A stretch of 64,000 nucleotides of DNA from Sphingobacterium griseoflavum. Its GTDB lineage: Bacteria; Bacteroidota; Bacteroidia; Sphingobacteriales; Sphingobacteriaceae. Below are positions 54,011 through 62,621 of the stretch, piece by piece. The first letter of the stretch is position 1. Each line of letters opens with the position of its first letter. The stretch lies in NCBI RefSeq assembly GCF_014653155.1, contig NZ_BNAF01000015.1, positions 1-64,000 of the forward strand. The letters run 5' to 3'. The notes beneath the pieces are model-generated. The model did no database searches. It was not told the DNA's origin and saw only the letters and a program-made list of their open reading frames with translations. Both the position numbers and the translations under genes were made by a program.

Positions 54011-55309
54011 ATGCATATCCATACGAATGAGCCCACAACCGTTGGTCACCATCCATCGAAAGGCTATCTTTTCCCGTTTATACTGGTAGTCTGCCTGTTT
54101 TTCCTGTGGGGAATTGCACATAATTTAAATGGTGTCCTTATTCCACATTTGAAGAAAGCCTGCGAACTGGACAATAGCCAATCCGCATTGGTAGACACCT
54201 CGGTGTTCTTCGCTTACTTTGTGATGGCGCTGCCTGCCGGCTTTCTGTTGCGAAAATGGGGATATAAAGCATCCATTATTATTGGTTTGCTTGCCTTCTC
54301 GCTTGGTGCTTTTCTTTTTATTCCTGCGGCAAACATGCGGATGTATGAACTTTTTCTTATCGCCCTGTTTATCATCGGCTGCGGGCTGGCTGTTTTGGAA
54401 ACAGCAGCCAATCCTTATGCGGCTGTTTTAGGTCCGGCAAGTTCCGCCACACATCGATTAAACCTGGCGGCCTCGTTCAACGGTTTGGCGGCTATGATGG
54501 CGCCAATAATCGGAACCGTGTTTATCCTATCCGGGCGAAGTTATTCGGCAGAGCAGATGGATGCCATGACGGAAACAACACGCCTGACTTACCTCGCCGA
54601 AGAAGCCTCGTCCGTGAAATTGCCCTATCTTATTTTAGGGGCGGTATTGCTATTGATTGCGCTGATCTTCGTATTCGTTAAACTGCCGGAAATAAAAGAA
54701 GAAGAAAGTGGAACCATACAGAAAACAGGCTTTTTTTCGGCCCTTAAGCATCGGCATCTTGCCTTTGCCGTCGTGGCACAATTTTTCTATGTCGGTGCAC
54801 AGGTTTGTGTAACTAGCTTCTTTATCCGGATGGCGCAGCAAGGTGCGGGCGTAGATGAGAAAACGGCCGGTTACTATTTGGGGGTATATGGCTTGCTATT
54901 TATGGCGGGTCGTTTTGTGGGTACGTTTTTGTTACGTTATACCACAGCAAGCCGGCTCCTTTCCTTGTATGCATGCATATCTATCTTTTTGGCTGCGGTT
55001 GCCATATTTGGTTCCGGCATGGTCGTTTTATATGCACTAGGCGGATTGGGATTTTTTATGTCCATTATGTTTCCGACGATCTTTTCTCTGGGAATTGTGG
55101 GGTTAGGGAGAGACACCAAACAGGCATCTTCATGGCTGATCATGTCTATCGTCGGCGGCGCTATATTCCCGTTCCTGACAGGAGGAATTATCGATATGGC
55201 CAAGGACAATACACAGGTCGGATATATCGTACCGCTGATCTGTTACGCTGTCATCCTGTGGTATGCCCTAAAAGGATCAAAGCCGAGTGCAACATTACAT
55301 TCTCGGTAG
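54011..55309 (+). CDS. MFS sugar:proton symporter of the fucose-permease (FHS) type
   Basis: Inner-membrane carrier of 432 residues with 12 predicted segments. Signature regions are LFFLWGIAHNLNGVLIPHLKK, the loop motif LPAGFLLRKWGYK and LETAANPYAAVLGP. FucP-type carriers import L-fucose, galactose, glucose or related sugars. A deoxy- or methylated sugar from the side chains is a reasonable guess. It is the last gene of the block, ended by the strong terminator at 55351. Confidence 0.9.
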   Translation: MHIHTNEPTTVGHHPSKGYLFPFILVVCLFFLWGIAHNLNGVLIPHLKKACELDNSQSALVDTSVFFAYFVMALPAGFLLRKWGYKASIIIGLLAFSLGAFLFIPAANMRMYELFLIALFIIGCGLAVLETAANPYAAVLGPASSATHRLNLAASFNGLAAMMAPIIGTVFILSGRSYSAEQMDAMTETTRLTYLAEEASSVKLPYLILGAVLLLIALIFVFVKLPEIKEEESGTIQKTGFFSALKHRHLAFAVVAQFFYVGAQVCVTSFFIRMAQQGAGVDEKTAGYYLGVYGLLFMAGRFVGTFLLRYTTASRLLSLYACISIFLAAVAIFGSGMVVLYALGGLGFFMSIMFPTIFSLGIVGLGRDTKQASSWLIMSIVGGAIFPFLTGGIIDMAKDNTQVGYIVPLICYAVILWYALKGSKPSATLHSR

Positions 55310-55350
55310 TTAAGCCCAAATAAGGCTGCCAGACTTGAAGTCAAAACTTA

Positions 55351-55392
55351 CAAAATCCTGCAAACGTGCTGTTTGCAGGATTTTGTGTTTTT
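55351..55392 (+). terminator. Strong Rho-independent terminator closing the block
   Basis: A perfect 15-pair stem (arms 55351-55365 and 55371-55385) with a five-base loop GTGCT, followed by TGTTTTT. It is the clearest terminator in the window and marks the end of the large transcription unit. Confidence 0.92.
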
Positions 55393-55606
55393 ACGAAAAA
55401 TCGGTTTTTTCAAAAACTCCCAAAGAAAAAGCGCGTCATTTGTGGCGTGATTATTTAGGGAGTATTGATCCTCGATGAACTGGGCTTTAAAAATGCCACA
55501 GGCCAAAGATGATATAGATATATAGAAAAGGCCGTATCGGTAAAATGGTCTTGTTTCGATACATCAGCTTTAAGTCTTAATCTTAAGGTGTAATACTAGG
55601 ATGGTC
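55393..55606. other. Intergenic spacer with a loose inverted repeat
   Basis: No gene is apparent. An inverted pair GTATCG/CGATAC around 55538-55560 is separated by about 17 bases. I see nothing else supportable. The operator and promoter of the next gene pair follow at 55607. Confidence 0.5.
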
Positions 55607-55654
55607 GTTTTGCAATTCGCGATTTGCAAATTGCAAAACAAAGTATTATCTTTA
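55607..55654 (+). promoter_or_regulatory. Operator palindrome and promoter of the HTH-nucleotidyltransferase pair
   Basis: A perfect 11-base inverted repeat, GTTTTGCAATT (55607-55617) and AATTGCAAAAC (55629-55639), flanks an inner palindrome ATTTGCAAAT (55622-55631). A -7-like box TATCTTTA at 55647-55654 lies only 4 bases before the ATG at 55659, so the transcript may be leaderless. The layout suits autorepression by the HTH protein encoded first. Confidence 0.65.
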
Positions 55655-55658
55655 TTCC

Positions 55659-56189
55659 ATGGGGCGCAAACATAACGGCATGAGACCACAGGATATCGTT
55701 ATCCTGCTCAAGATCACAACAATGTATAGCAATGATTGGTATCTAAAAGATTTAGCCAATTCGCTGTATGTCAGCAATTCAGAGGTTTCTGAATCATTGG
55801 AAAGAAGTGTATATGCCAATTTGATTGATTTCGAGAAGCGCAACGTCCATCGGGGGAATTTGCTGGAGTTTCTTATTCACGGCATAAAATATGTGTTTCC
55901 GGCACATGTAGGAATATTGACCAGGGGTGTGCCTACAGCACATTCACATCCCTTTATGCAGTCTTTTATCAGTAGCGAACAAGCTTATGTCTGGCCGTCT
56001 TCTTCCGGCTCAGTGTTGGGGCAGGCCATAGAACCTTTCTACGCCAATCAGGTTAAAGCCATAGCGGAAGATGAAGAACTATACCGATTGCTAGCCCTAG
56101 TGGATGTGATCAGGGTGGGCAAACTTCGTGAAAAAGCCATTGCAGAAAAAGAGTTGAAAGAACGATTAGCCCATGTCAAATCATACTAA
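55659..56189 (+). CDS. Winged-HTH protein, probable antitoxin/autorepressor
   Basis: A 176-residue cytoplasmic protein. Residues of about 8-60 form a MarR-like winged helix-turn-helix (QDIVILLKITTMYSNDWYLK then LANSLYVSNSEVSESLERS). The remainder has no domain that I recognise, except a basic C-terminal helix (KLREKAIAEKELKERL). The gene overlaps the nucleotidyltransferase gene by 17 bases and has a palindromic operator at its promoter, the arrangement of AbiE-type and related toxin-antitoxin units, in which the first gene encodes the autoregulating antitoxin. Function is inferred from context. It is unrelated to the carbohydrate genes. Confidence 0.65.
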   Translation: MGRKHNGMRPQDIVILLKITTMYSNDWYLKDLANSLYVSNSEVSESLERSVYANLIDFEKRNVHRGNLLEFLIHGIKYVFPAHVGILTRGVPTAHSHPFMQSFISSEQAYVWPSSSGSVLGQAIEPFYANQVKAIAEDEELYRLLALVDVIRVGKLREKAIAEKELKERLAHVKSY

Positions 56190-56871
56190 TATCGTACGGA
56201 TCAAAGCCGTAAATAATGCGCTACAAGAGTTACGTCACCATGCGGTCTTCGTAGGAGGAGCTACAATATCTTTATATGCCGACCGACCTGTCTTTGAAGT
56301 GAGGCCGACTGATGATATTGATGTGATTGTCGAGATACTTAACTACAAACAGCGCCAGCAATTGGAAGAGCGGCTGAGAGAGATCGGTTTTTCAAATGAT
56401 GTCGAATCGGGGGTAATCTGTCGATTCAAAATCAGAGGTATCATCGTGGACATTATGCCCACAGATGATCCATCTATAGGATTCCATAATAAATGGTATC
56501 CAAAGGGTTATGAACATGCCGAAAATTATACGCTTGATGATGATCAGACAATCCGAATTTTGACTGCCCCCTATTTTCTCGCAACAAAACTGGAAGCTTT
56601 CAAAGGACGCGGCGGTGGAGATGGCCGATTGAGCCATGATTTTGAAGACATTGTCTTTGTATTGGAAAACAGAGAAAAACTGTGGGAGGAATTGGAAACT
56701 TGTGATGATGGAGTAAAAGCATATCTCGTCGCTGAATTCTCAGCACTCATGGACAATCCTCATATTTATGAATGGATAGATAGCCACGTGGAGCGTGGAA
56801 ATATCCGCCCACAAACTTCAATAATCATAGAGAATATAAAAAATTGGCTAAACAAATCGATGGACAACTAA
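56173..56871 (+). CDS. AbiEii/MNT-type nucleotidyltransferase, possible toxin
   Basis: A 232-residue nucleotidyltransferase-superfamily protein. The active-site pattern is present: Gly28-Gly29 in VFVGGATISLY, then Asp48-Ile-Asp50 in RPTDDIDVIVE, and a later VDIMPTDD supplying the third acid. The conserved FLATKLEAFKGRGGGD is typical of AbiEii-like proteins. Such enzymes transfer nucleotides to tRNA or protein. Some are toxins of type IV-like systems and others act in phage defence. It is encoded with the HTH protein upstream in a 17-base overlap. The pair looks somewhat richer in A+T than the flanking genes by eye, suggesting acquisition. Confidence 0.75.
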   Translation: MSNHTNIVRIKAVNNALQELRHHAVFVGGATISLYADRPVFEVRPTDDIDVIVEILNYKQRQQLEERLREIGFSNDVESGVICRFKIRGIIVDIMPTDDPSIGFHNKWYPKGYEHAENYTLDDDQTIRILTAPYFLATKLEAFKGRGGGDGRLSHDFEDIVFVLENREKLWEELETCDDGVKAYLVAEFSALMDNPHIYEWIDSHVERGNIRPQTSIIIENIKNWLNKSMDN

Positions 56872-57195
56872 GAAGAGGTATTATCTGATTAGAAAAACGA
56901 AAATTAAATCAATTTTGTCTATCCTGATTTGAGTTTAACGTCTACCGATAAACGCGCTGTTTTTGTTGTAGATATTTGCTCTCCTATCTCCCACGGTAGC
57001 GTTGCGCATGGCAATATCTTATAATACCTGGAGAAAATATTATAAATACAAAATAGCCTTTTCCGGTATGTTTGTAGTTGGTATCGTGCATCAATCGATA
57101 AGCAAATAGGACTGCTAACTGAGACAATACGTATGTTCATTGTTCAAAAATAAAACCGTGATCACGCACTTACCCTTGACAAACAAGACATCGGA
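56872..57195. other. Intergenic region with the second enzyme-operon promoter
   Basis: About 320 bases without a credible gene. It holds the direct-repeat operator and -7 box at 57020-57074, followed by an untranslated leader of roughly 115 bases. The upstream 150 bases show no clear terminator for the nucleotidyltransferase gene. Confidence 0.6.
57020..57074 (+). promoter_or_regulatory. Promoter of second enzyme operon, twin of the one at 6103
   Basis: The -7 box TATGTTTG is at 57067-57074. Half-sites TATAATA (57020) and TATAAAT (57041) are 21 bases apart with GAGAAAAT (57031-57038) between them. Aligned with 6103-6157, 16 of 19 bases around the first half-site are identical, and every spacing (21, 26 and 36 bases) is the same. 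This supports common control of the two operons. Confidence 0.65.
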
Positions 57196-59355
57196 ATGAA
57201 AAAAATAATCTTAACCCTAGGTTTCGTGTGTACGGCCATCTTTTTATTTGCGCAGCAAAGCGGTACCTGGATCTGGTATCCGGGCGATTTTGAAGTATGG
57301 CTAAGCAATGACATGCAAAACAGGCGAACAGAACGAGGTACCTTTTTTCCGCCTTTTTGGAAAATGGATAGCCATTACGTTTTGGTCGAATTTCATAAAG
57401 AATTCGATCTGCAGCAAGAAGAGGAGATTGCTATCTATGCCGAAGGCAAATACAACGTAAAAGTAAACGGCAAGATGCTTCCCGGCATGCCTACCCGTGT
57501 AAAGCTGGACAAAGGAAAGCAAAAAATCAATGTCAAGGTGTATAATCAGGCGAAGGTTCCGGCACTGTTTGTCGAAGGTAAACAGGTCAAAACCGATAAG
57601 GACTGGTTAGTGACTTTTGAAGATAAAGAGTGGATCGATGAAACCGGGAAAGCTTCCGATCAATCCGGCACCACCTATGTAAAGGCGGGCTACTGGAATT
57701 TTGATCAAGCTGCCCAGCGACCATCGACGTTCAAGCTGCCCACGCGCCACGAGGAATCCGTAGCCAGCACAACGCAAGGCAAAGGAACGCTCATAGACTT
57801 TGGCAAAAATACCTTTGGTTTTCTAACGCTACATAAATTAAACGGAAACGGAGAGCTAAATATTTACTATGGCGAATCCAAGGAGGAAGCACTGGCTACG
57901 GCGACTTGTGAAACACTGGATCTGCTCAGCATCAACCAGCAATCTGCACAAGATAGCACGCTTGATTTGTCGAAGGCATTCCGTTACGTATACATCGAAT
58001 CTAAAGGCAATGTATCATTTGATAAGGTTTCGATGGAGTATGAATACCTTCCGGTAGAAGACCGCGGTGCATTCAAAAGTTCAGACGAAGAGCTAAACAA
58101 GATCTGGGAAGTAGCCAAATATACGATGGAGCTTACCTCTCGAGAGTTTTATATCGATGGAATTAAGCGTGATCGCTGGATATGGAGTGGCGATGCTTAC
58201 CAGTCCTACGCCATGAACTACTATCTGGGTTTTGATTCGGAAACGGTAAAGCGTACCATTTTGGCGCTGCGCGGAAAAGAGCCTACCGTGAGCCATATCA
58301 ACACCATTATGGATTACACCTTTTATTGGTTTTTGAGTATCTACGACTATTACCAATATACGGGCGATAAAGAGTTTATTGCGAGTATTTACCCGCGCAT
58401 GCAATCACTGATGCAGTTTTGTTTGGATCGTCGAAATGCCGACGGCTTGATGCAAGGGCTTTCGGGCGACTGGGTGTTTATTGATTGGGCCGATGGATTA
58501 AGCAAACAAGGCGAAGTCAGTTTCGAGCAGTTGCTGCTATGCCGTAGCTTGGAAACCATGACGCTCTGTGCTGACTTGATTGGGCAACAGGACGATCAGA
58601 AGCACTACGCAAAGGAAGCAACAAAATTAAAAACCAAGATTTTCGATTATTACTGGGACGAACAAAAAGGCGCATTTGCCCATAGCCGGATCGATGGTAA
58701 GCAAACCGGTAATGTAACGCGCTACACCAATATGTTTGCGATATTTTTCGATTACCTTTCTGAGGCGCAGCGGACAGCGGTAAAGGATAAGGTATTGTTG
58801 AACGATGCCATTCAAAAGATCATGACTCCCTACATGCGCTACTATGAGCTGGAAGCACTTTGTGCGCTCGGAGAGAAGGATTATGTGATGAAGGAAATGA
58901 AAAAATATTGGGGTGGGATGTTAAAACTGGGAGCAACGACCTTTTGGGAAGAGTACAATCCCGACAAAAAAGGCGCAGAGCATTATGCGATGTATGGACG
59001 CGAATTTGGAAAAAGTCTTTGCCATTCGTGGGGCGCTAGCCCGATATACCTATTAGGGAAATATTATTTGGGCGTAACGCCTACAGCCGCAGGTTACGAA
59101 AAATATACGATCGAACCTTATTTGGCTTCCTTGGAATGGATGGAAGGGAAAGTGCCAACACCTCAAGGCGATATAGCAATCCATGTATCTAAAAAGAAAA
59201 TCAAGGTGCAATCACCCATCGGAACGGGGACGCTGCACATCAAAAGTAAGGTTTTGCCACGATGCAAACAGGGAACAGTAAAGAAACTGGAAAATGATAC
59301 GTACAGCGTGGAATTGAAAAAAGGAATCAGCTATGAAGTGGATTATGAAGCGTAG
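57196..59355 (+). CDS. GH78 alpha-L-rhamnosidase (third, short form)
   Basis: Secreted 719-residue GH78 enzyme (signal ends FLFAQ), about 200 residues shorter than the two others because it lacks the N-terminal fibronectin-like part. The catalytic block is DGIKRDRWIWSGD (Asp321, Asp326, Asp333): the usual Glu is replaced by Asp, as in the KRDR-type subgroup. The (alpha/alpha)6 barrel runs from about 290 to 620, with a C-terminal beta domain after it. It is the first gene of the second enzyme operon and overlaps the GH2 gene by 23 bases at most. Confidence 0.9.
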   Translation: MKKIILTLGFVCTAIFLFAQQSGTWIWYPGDFEVWLSNDMQNRRTERGTFFPPFWKMDSHYVLVEFHKEFDLQQEEEIAIYAEGKYNVKVNGKMLPGMPTRVKLDKGKQKINVKVYNQAKVPALFVEGKQVKTDKDWLVTFEDKEWIDETGKASDQSGTTYVKAGYWNFDQAAQRPSTFKLPTRHEESVASTTQGKGTLIDFGKNTFGFLTLHKLNGNGELNIYYGESKEEALATATCETLDLLSINQQSAQDSTLDLSKAFRYVYIESKGNVSFDKVSMEYEYLPVEDRGAFKSSDEELNKIWEVAKYTMELTSREFYIDGIKRDRWIWSGDAYQSYAMNYYLGFDSETVKRTILALRGKEPTVSHINTIMDYTFYWFLSIYDYYQYTGDKEFIASIYPRMQSLMQFCLDRRNADGLMQGLSGDWVFIDWADGLSKQGEVSFEQLLLCRSLETMTLCADLIGQQDDQKHYAKEATKLKTKIFDYYWDEQKGAFAHSRIDGKQTGNVTRYTNMFAIFFDYLSEAQRTAVKDKVLLNDAIQKIMTPYMRYYELEALCALGEKDYVMKEMKKYWGGMLKLGATTFWEEYNPDKKGAEHYAMYGREFGKSLCHSWGASPIYLLGKYYLGVTPTAAGYEKYTIEPYLASLEWMEGKVPTPQGDIAIHVSKKKIKVQSPIGTGTLHIKSKVLPRCKQGTVKKLENDTYSVELKKGISYEVDYEA

Positions 59356-62300
59356 TTTATCGGTGTATTTGGCAAGTATCTTCAGCTTGCTAGCGCTTAG
59401 CATTTCCTCGCGGGCACAAACAGTCGATGGGAAGCCGGCCGTTATTCCACCGGTGCCGGATGGCGTAATTGCGTCTGCGTGGGAAAATCCCATGATTACC
59501 TCCATCAACCGAGATCCCGCACGCACAACGGCCTATTCCTATGCATCGGTAGAGGCAGCGCTCAAAAACGATCGAGCAAACAACGATAGGTTACTGTTCC
59601 TTAATGGCGAATGGGATTTTAAATTTGTCTTCAAACCTGCCGATGCGCCTAAAGACTTCCATTTGCATGAAGTCAAGGGATGGGACAAAATTCAGGTGCC
59701 CTCCAATTGGGAAATGAAGGGCTACGATATTCCGATTTACCGATCGGCGGTTTATCCTTTTCAACCCATCGATCCGCCAAGAATACCGACAGACTACAAT
59801 GCTGTAGGATCTTATCAGCGCAGTTTCGAACTGCCTAAAAATTGGGAGGGGATGAATATCACCTTGCATTTTGGTGGTGTGATCTCTGCCTATCATCTGT
59901 GGGTGAATGATAAGTACGTCGGCTATGCCGAAGATTCCTGCCTGCCTTCAGAATTTAACGTAACACCCTATCTGCATGCCGGTAAGAACCGGATATCGGT
60001 GCAGGTGATCCGCTGGAGCGACGCTTCTTATCTGGAAGATCAGGATCATTGGCGCATGAGCGGCATACACCGGGAGGTGTTTCTCATGGCCGAGCCGAAG
60101 GTGCGTATTGCTGATTTTCATTGGCAGGCGAAACTGGATGAAAACCACCAAGATGCCATTTTTTCTTTACGCCCGAAGATCGATAACTTCTCCGGAGATA
60201 GCATCCGCGGCTTTGTCGTCAAAGCGCAACTCTATGATGCCACAAATCGTCCGCTTCTAAAGAAAGATCTCCAAAAGGACGCCGATCAGATCTTTAATGA
60301 GATCTATCCACGATTGGATAACGTGAAGTTTGGGCTACTGGAAACTACGATTTCAAATCCAAAGAAATGGTCGACCGAAGATCCGAATCTGTACACCTTG
60401 GTGCTCAGCCTCTACGATAAAGACAATAAGCTCTTGGAAGCGAAGAGCTGTGTCGTCGGTTTCCGCGATATCGCCTTCTCCCCAAAAAATGGAAAGCTGC
60501 TCATCAACGGTAAAGAAACCTATCTCTATGGCGTAAACCGGCATGACCATCACCCCGAGCGGGGGAAGGCTTTGACGCGTGAAGACATGGAGGCCGATAT
60601 CCGGCAAATCAAACAGTTTAATTTCAACGCCATCCGCACCTCGCATTATCCCAATGATCCGTACATCTACGAGTTGTGCGATCGATATGGACTGATGGTG
60701 ATGGACGAGGCCAATCTGGAAACACATGGTCTTGGGGGTAAATTAATGAATGATCCGGTTTGGCTTGCCGCGCATATGGAGCGTGTAACGCGGATGCTAG
60801 AGCGCGACAAGAATCATCCATCGATCGTCATCTGGTCGTTGGGCAATGAGTCCGGACGCGGGCCTACGACTGCGGCAATGGCTGCTTGGATCCACGATTT
60901 TGATATCACCCGACCGGTACATTATGAACCGGGCATGGGAAGTCATCAGCTTCCGGACTATATCGATCCTTCGGATCCGCGTTATCCAAAATCTAATGAT
61001 CATGCCCATCGTCTGCAAAATAATAAAGATCAGTATTACGTGGATATCGTATCGCGTTTTTACCCGGGTATATTTACTCCGGAACTTTTGCTGAACCAGC
61101 AAAACGGCGATAAGCGACCTATTTTGTTTGTTGAGTACTCCCATTCTATGGGAAACTCCACGGGAAACATCAAGGACTTTTGGGATATCTTCCGTGCACA
61201 TCCGCGACTCATCGGCGGCTTTATTTGGGATTACAAAGACCAAGCGCTTGTTCGCGAAGATTCCGTCTATGGGAAGGTACTGGCTTATGGCGGCGATTTT
61301 GGTGAAAAGGTACACAATGGATCCTTTAGTTTGAACGGCATCGTCGATGCTTGGAACAGACCCAAAGCGGCGATGTATGAAAATAGGCGCATATACCAAG
61401 CAGCCGAGGTAACTCTGCTGGAACCGGAGAACGCACGCATAACGATAAAGAACCGCTCTAGTTTGTTGAACTTGGATCATTACCAAGCAGTATTGCAGGT
61501 CCGCGAGAACGGAAGCGTTGTGCGTGAGATCAACCTACCGTCCATCAACCTTGCTGCCGGCGATAGCCTGCAAATGGATCTGCTTCCGTATATTCCCATA
61601 AAACGGGTAGCGGAAAAAGAGTACCAGTTGGATGTGCAATTTCGGTTGAAAGAAAATGCCGCTTGGGCGGCTAAAGGTTTTGTAGTTTCCTCTAGCCAGC
61701 TCCGTTGGCAGGAAGTGCAAGGTTGGCCAACGGTAACGAAGAATAAAGGCAAAGCTTTGCAGCTGCAACAGCAAGATAGTCTATATCGCGTATTAGGGCA
61801 AGATTTCGAGGCCGCTTTTAGCAAAAAATCGGGCGCATTGACACAATTTGTTTATAAGAACGAGACGGTTGTAAACGGCGATTTGCTGCCTAATTTTACG
61901 CGACCAGCAACCGACAACGACCGCCGTGGATGGAAGCCGCAACTGAAACTTAAATATTGGTACAATCCTGTTTCGTTCGAAGATATAGCCGTAAAGGAAC
62001 ATGCTGACAGCATGAGCGTGGAAAGCCGCTACCGTTTGTCTGGGGATTCTGCACAGCTACATGTGCGCTATACGGTTTATAAGGACGGAACTGTCGGCGT
62101 CGATTATCGCTTGCATACGACAGCGCAGCTGCCCAACATTCCAAAGGTCGGGATGCAACTCGGCATTAATCCGCAGTTTGACAGTATCCAATATTACGGA
62201 TTGGGCGCCTTGGAAAATTACGCCGATAGGGCCTATGGTTTTGATTTAGGTGTTTACAGTAGCAACATCGACGATTTTATGGAACCCTACCTGTATCCGC

Positions 62301-62614
62301 AGGAAAACGGAAACCGAATGGATGTCCGCTGGTTTAGCCTGCAAAACAAAAAGTATGGTCTGATGGTAACGGGCAAACAGCCTTTGCAAATGAGCGCTTG
62401 GCCTTTTTCACAAGCGCAGATCAGCCAGATAAAACACTGGTATAAGTTGAAGAAGGAGAGCCGCATTACGTTAAATATTGATTACCTGCAGATGGGCATA
62501 GGAGGAAATGATACGTGGACAGATGTATCGCAGCCTTTAGAGAAATATCAGATTCCTGCTAAAGATTATCAGTATTCTTTCCGTTTGAAACCATTTGAAG
62601 TAGGCAAAAAGTAA
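59333..62614 (+). CDS. LacZ-type GH2 beta-galactosidase, secreted
   Basis: A 1093-residue five-domain GH2 enzyme (signal ends SSRAQ). The order is jelly roll (WDKIQVPSNWEMKGYDIPIY), two immunoglobulin-like domains around a TIM barrel, and the C-terminal Bgal_small domain (about 800-1090) found only in LacZ-type enzymes. Catalytic residues are Glu506 in SLGNESGRGP and Glu601 in FVEYSHSMGN. It probably removes terminal beta-D-galactose from pectic galactans or side chains. The start at 59333 lies inside the GH78 gene; the ATG at 59345 is the alternative. Confidence 0.92.
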   Translation: MKWIMKRSLSVYLASIFSLLALSISSRAQTVDGKPAVIPPVPDGVIASAWENPMITSINRDPARTTAYSYASVEAALKNDRANNDRLLFLNGEWDFKFVFKPADAPKDFHLHEVKGWDKIQVPSNWEMKGYDIPIYRSAVYPFQPIDPPRIPTDYNAVGSYQRSFELPKNWEGMNITLHFGGVISAYHLWVNDKYVGYAEDSCLPSEFNVTPYLHAGKNRISVQVIRWSDASYLEDQDHWRMSGIHREVFLMAEPKVRIADFHWQAKLDENHQDAIFSLRPKIDNFSGDSIRGFVVKAQLYDATNRPLLKKDLQKDADQIFNEIYPRLDNVKFGLLETTISNPKKWSTEDPNLYTLVLSLYDKDNKLLEAKSCVVGFRDIAFSPKNGKLLINGKETYLYGVNRHDHHPERGKALTREDMEADIRQIKQFNFNAIRTSHYPNDPYIYELCDRYGLMVMDEANLETHGLGGKLMNDPVWLAAHMERVTRMLERDKNHPSIVIWSLGNESGRGPTTAAMAAWIHDFDITRPVHYEPGMGSHQLPDYIDPSDPRYPKSNDHAHRLQNNKDQYYVDIVSRFYPGIFTPELLLNQQNGDKRPILFVEYSHSMGNSTGNIKDFWDIFRAHPRLIGGFIWDYKDQALVREDSVYGKVLAYGGDFGEKVHNGSFSLNGIVDAWNRPKAAMYENRRIYQAAEVTLLEPENARITIKNRSSLLNLDHYQAVLQVRENGSVVREINLPSINLAAGDSLQMDLLPYIPIKRVAEKEYQLDVQFRLKENAAWAAKGFVVSSSQLRWQEVQGWPTVTKNKGKALQLQQQDSLYRVLGQDFEAAFSKKSGALTQFVYKNETVVNGDLLPNFTRPATDNDRRGWKPQLKLKYWYNPVSFEDIAVKEHADSMSVESRYRLSGDSAQLHVRYTVYKDGTVGVDYRLHTTAQLPNIPKVGMQLGINPQFDSIQYYGLGALENYADRAYGFDLGVYSSNIDDFMEPYLYPQENGNRMDVRWFSLQNKKYGLMVTGKQPLQMSAWPFSQAQISQIKHWYKLKKESRITLNIDYLQMGIGGNDTWTDVSQPLEKYQIPAKDYQYSFRLKPFEVGKK

Positions 62615-62621
62615 GTTACCC

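Larger units (their letters stand above)
6269..55309 (+). other. Putative 31-gene, 49-kb co-directional transcription block
   Basis: Thirty-one consecutive + strand genes lie between the promoter at 6150 and the strong terminator at 55351. Most gaps are under 20 bases, and many genes overlap by 1, 4, 8 or 11 bases. The largest gaps are 37 bases (before the second susC), 29, 32 and 78 bases (53448-53525). I saw no hairpin-plus-T-tract terminator inside. Internal promoters cannot be excluded, so a single transcript is an inference from spacing. Confidence 0.55.

Noticed and set aside
54973..55323. A 116-codon + strand frame overlapping the end of the FucP-type gene
   Set aside because: It is in another frame of a convincing membrane carrier gene and carries no family features.
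60797..61486. Long minus-strand open frame (229 codons) opposite the LacZ-type GH2
   Set aside because: Fully contained in the catalytic domain of the GH2 gene; composition looks like a reverse-frame translation without domain features.
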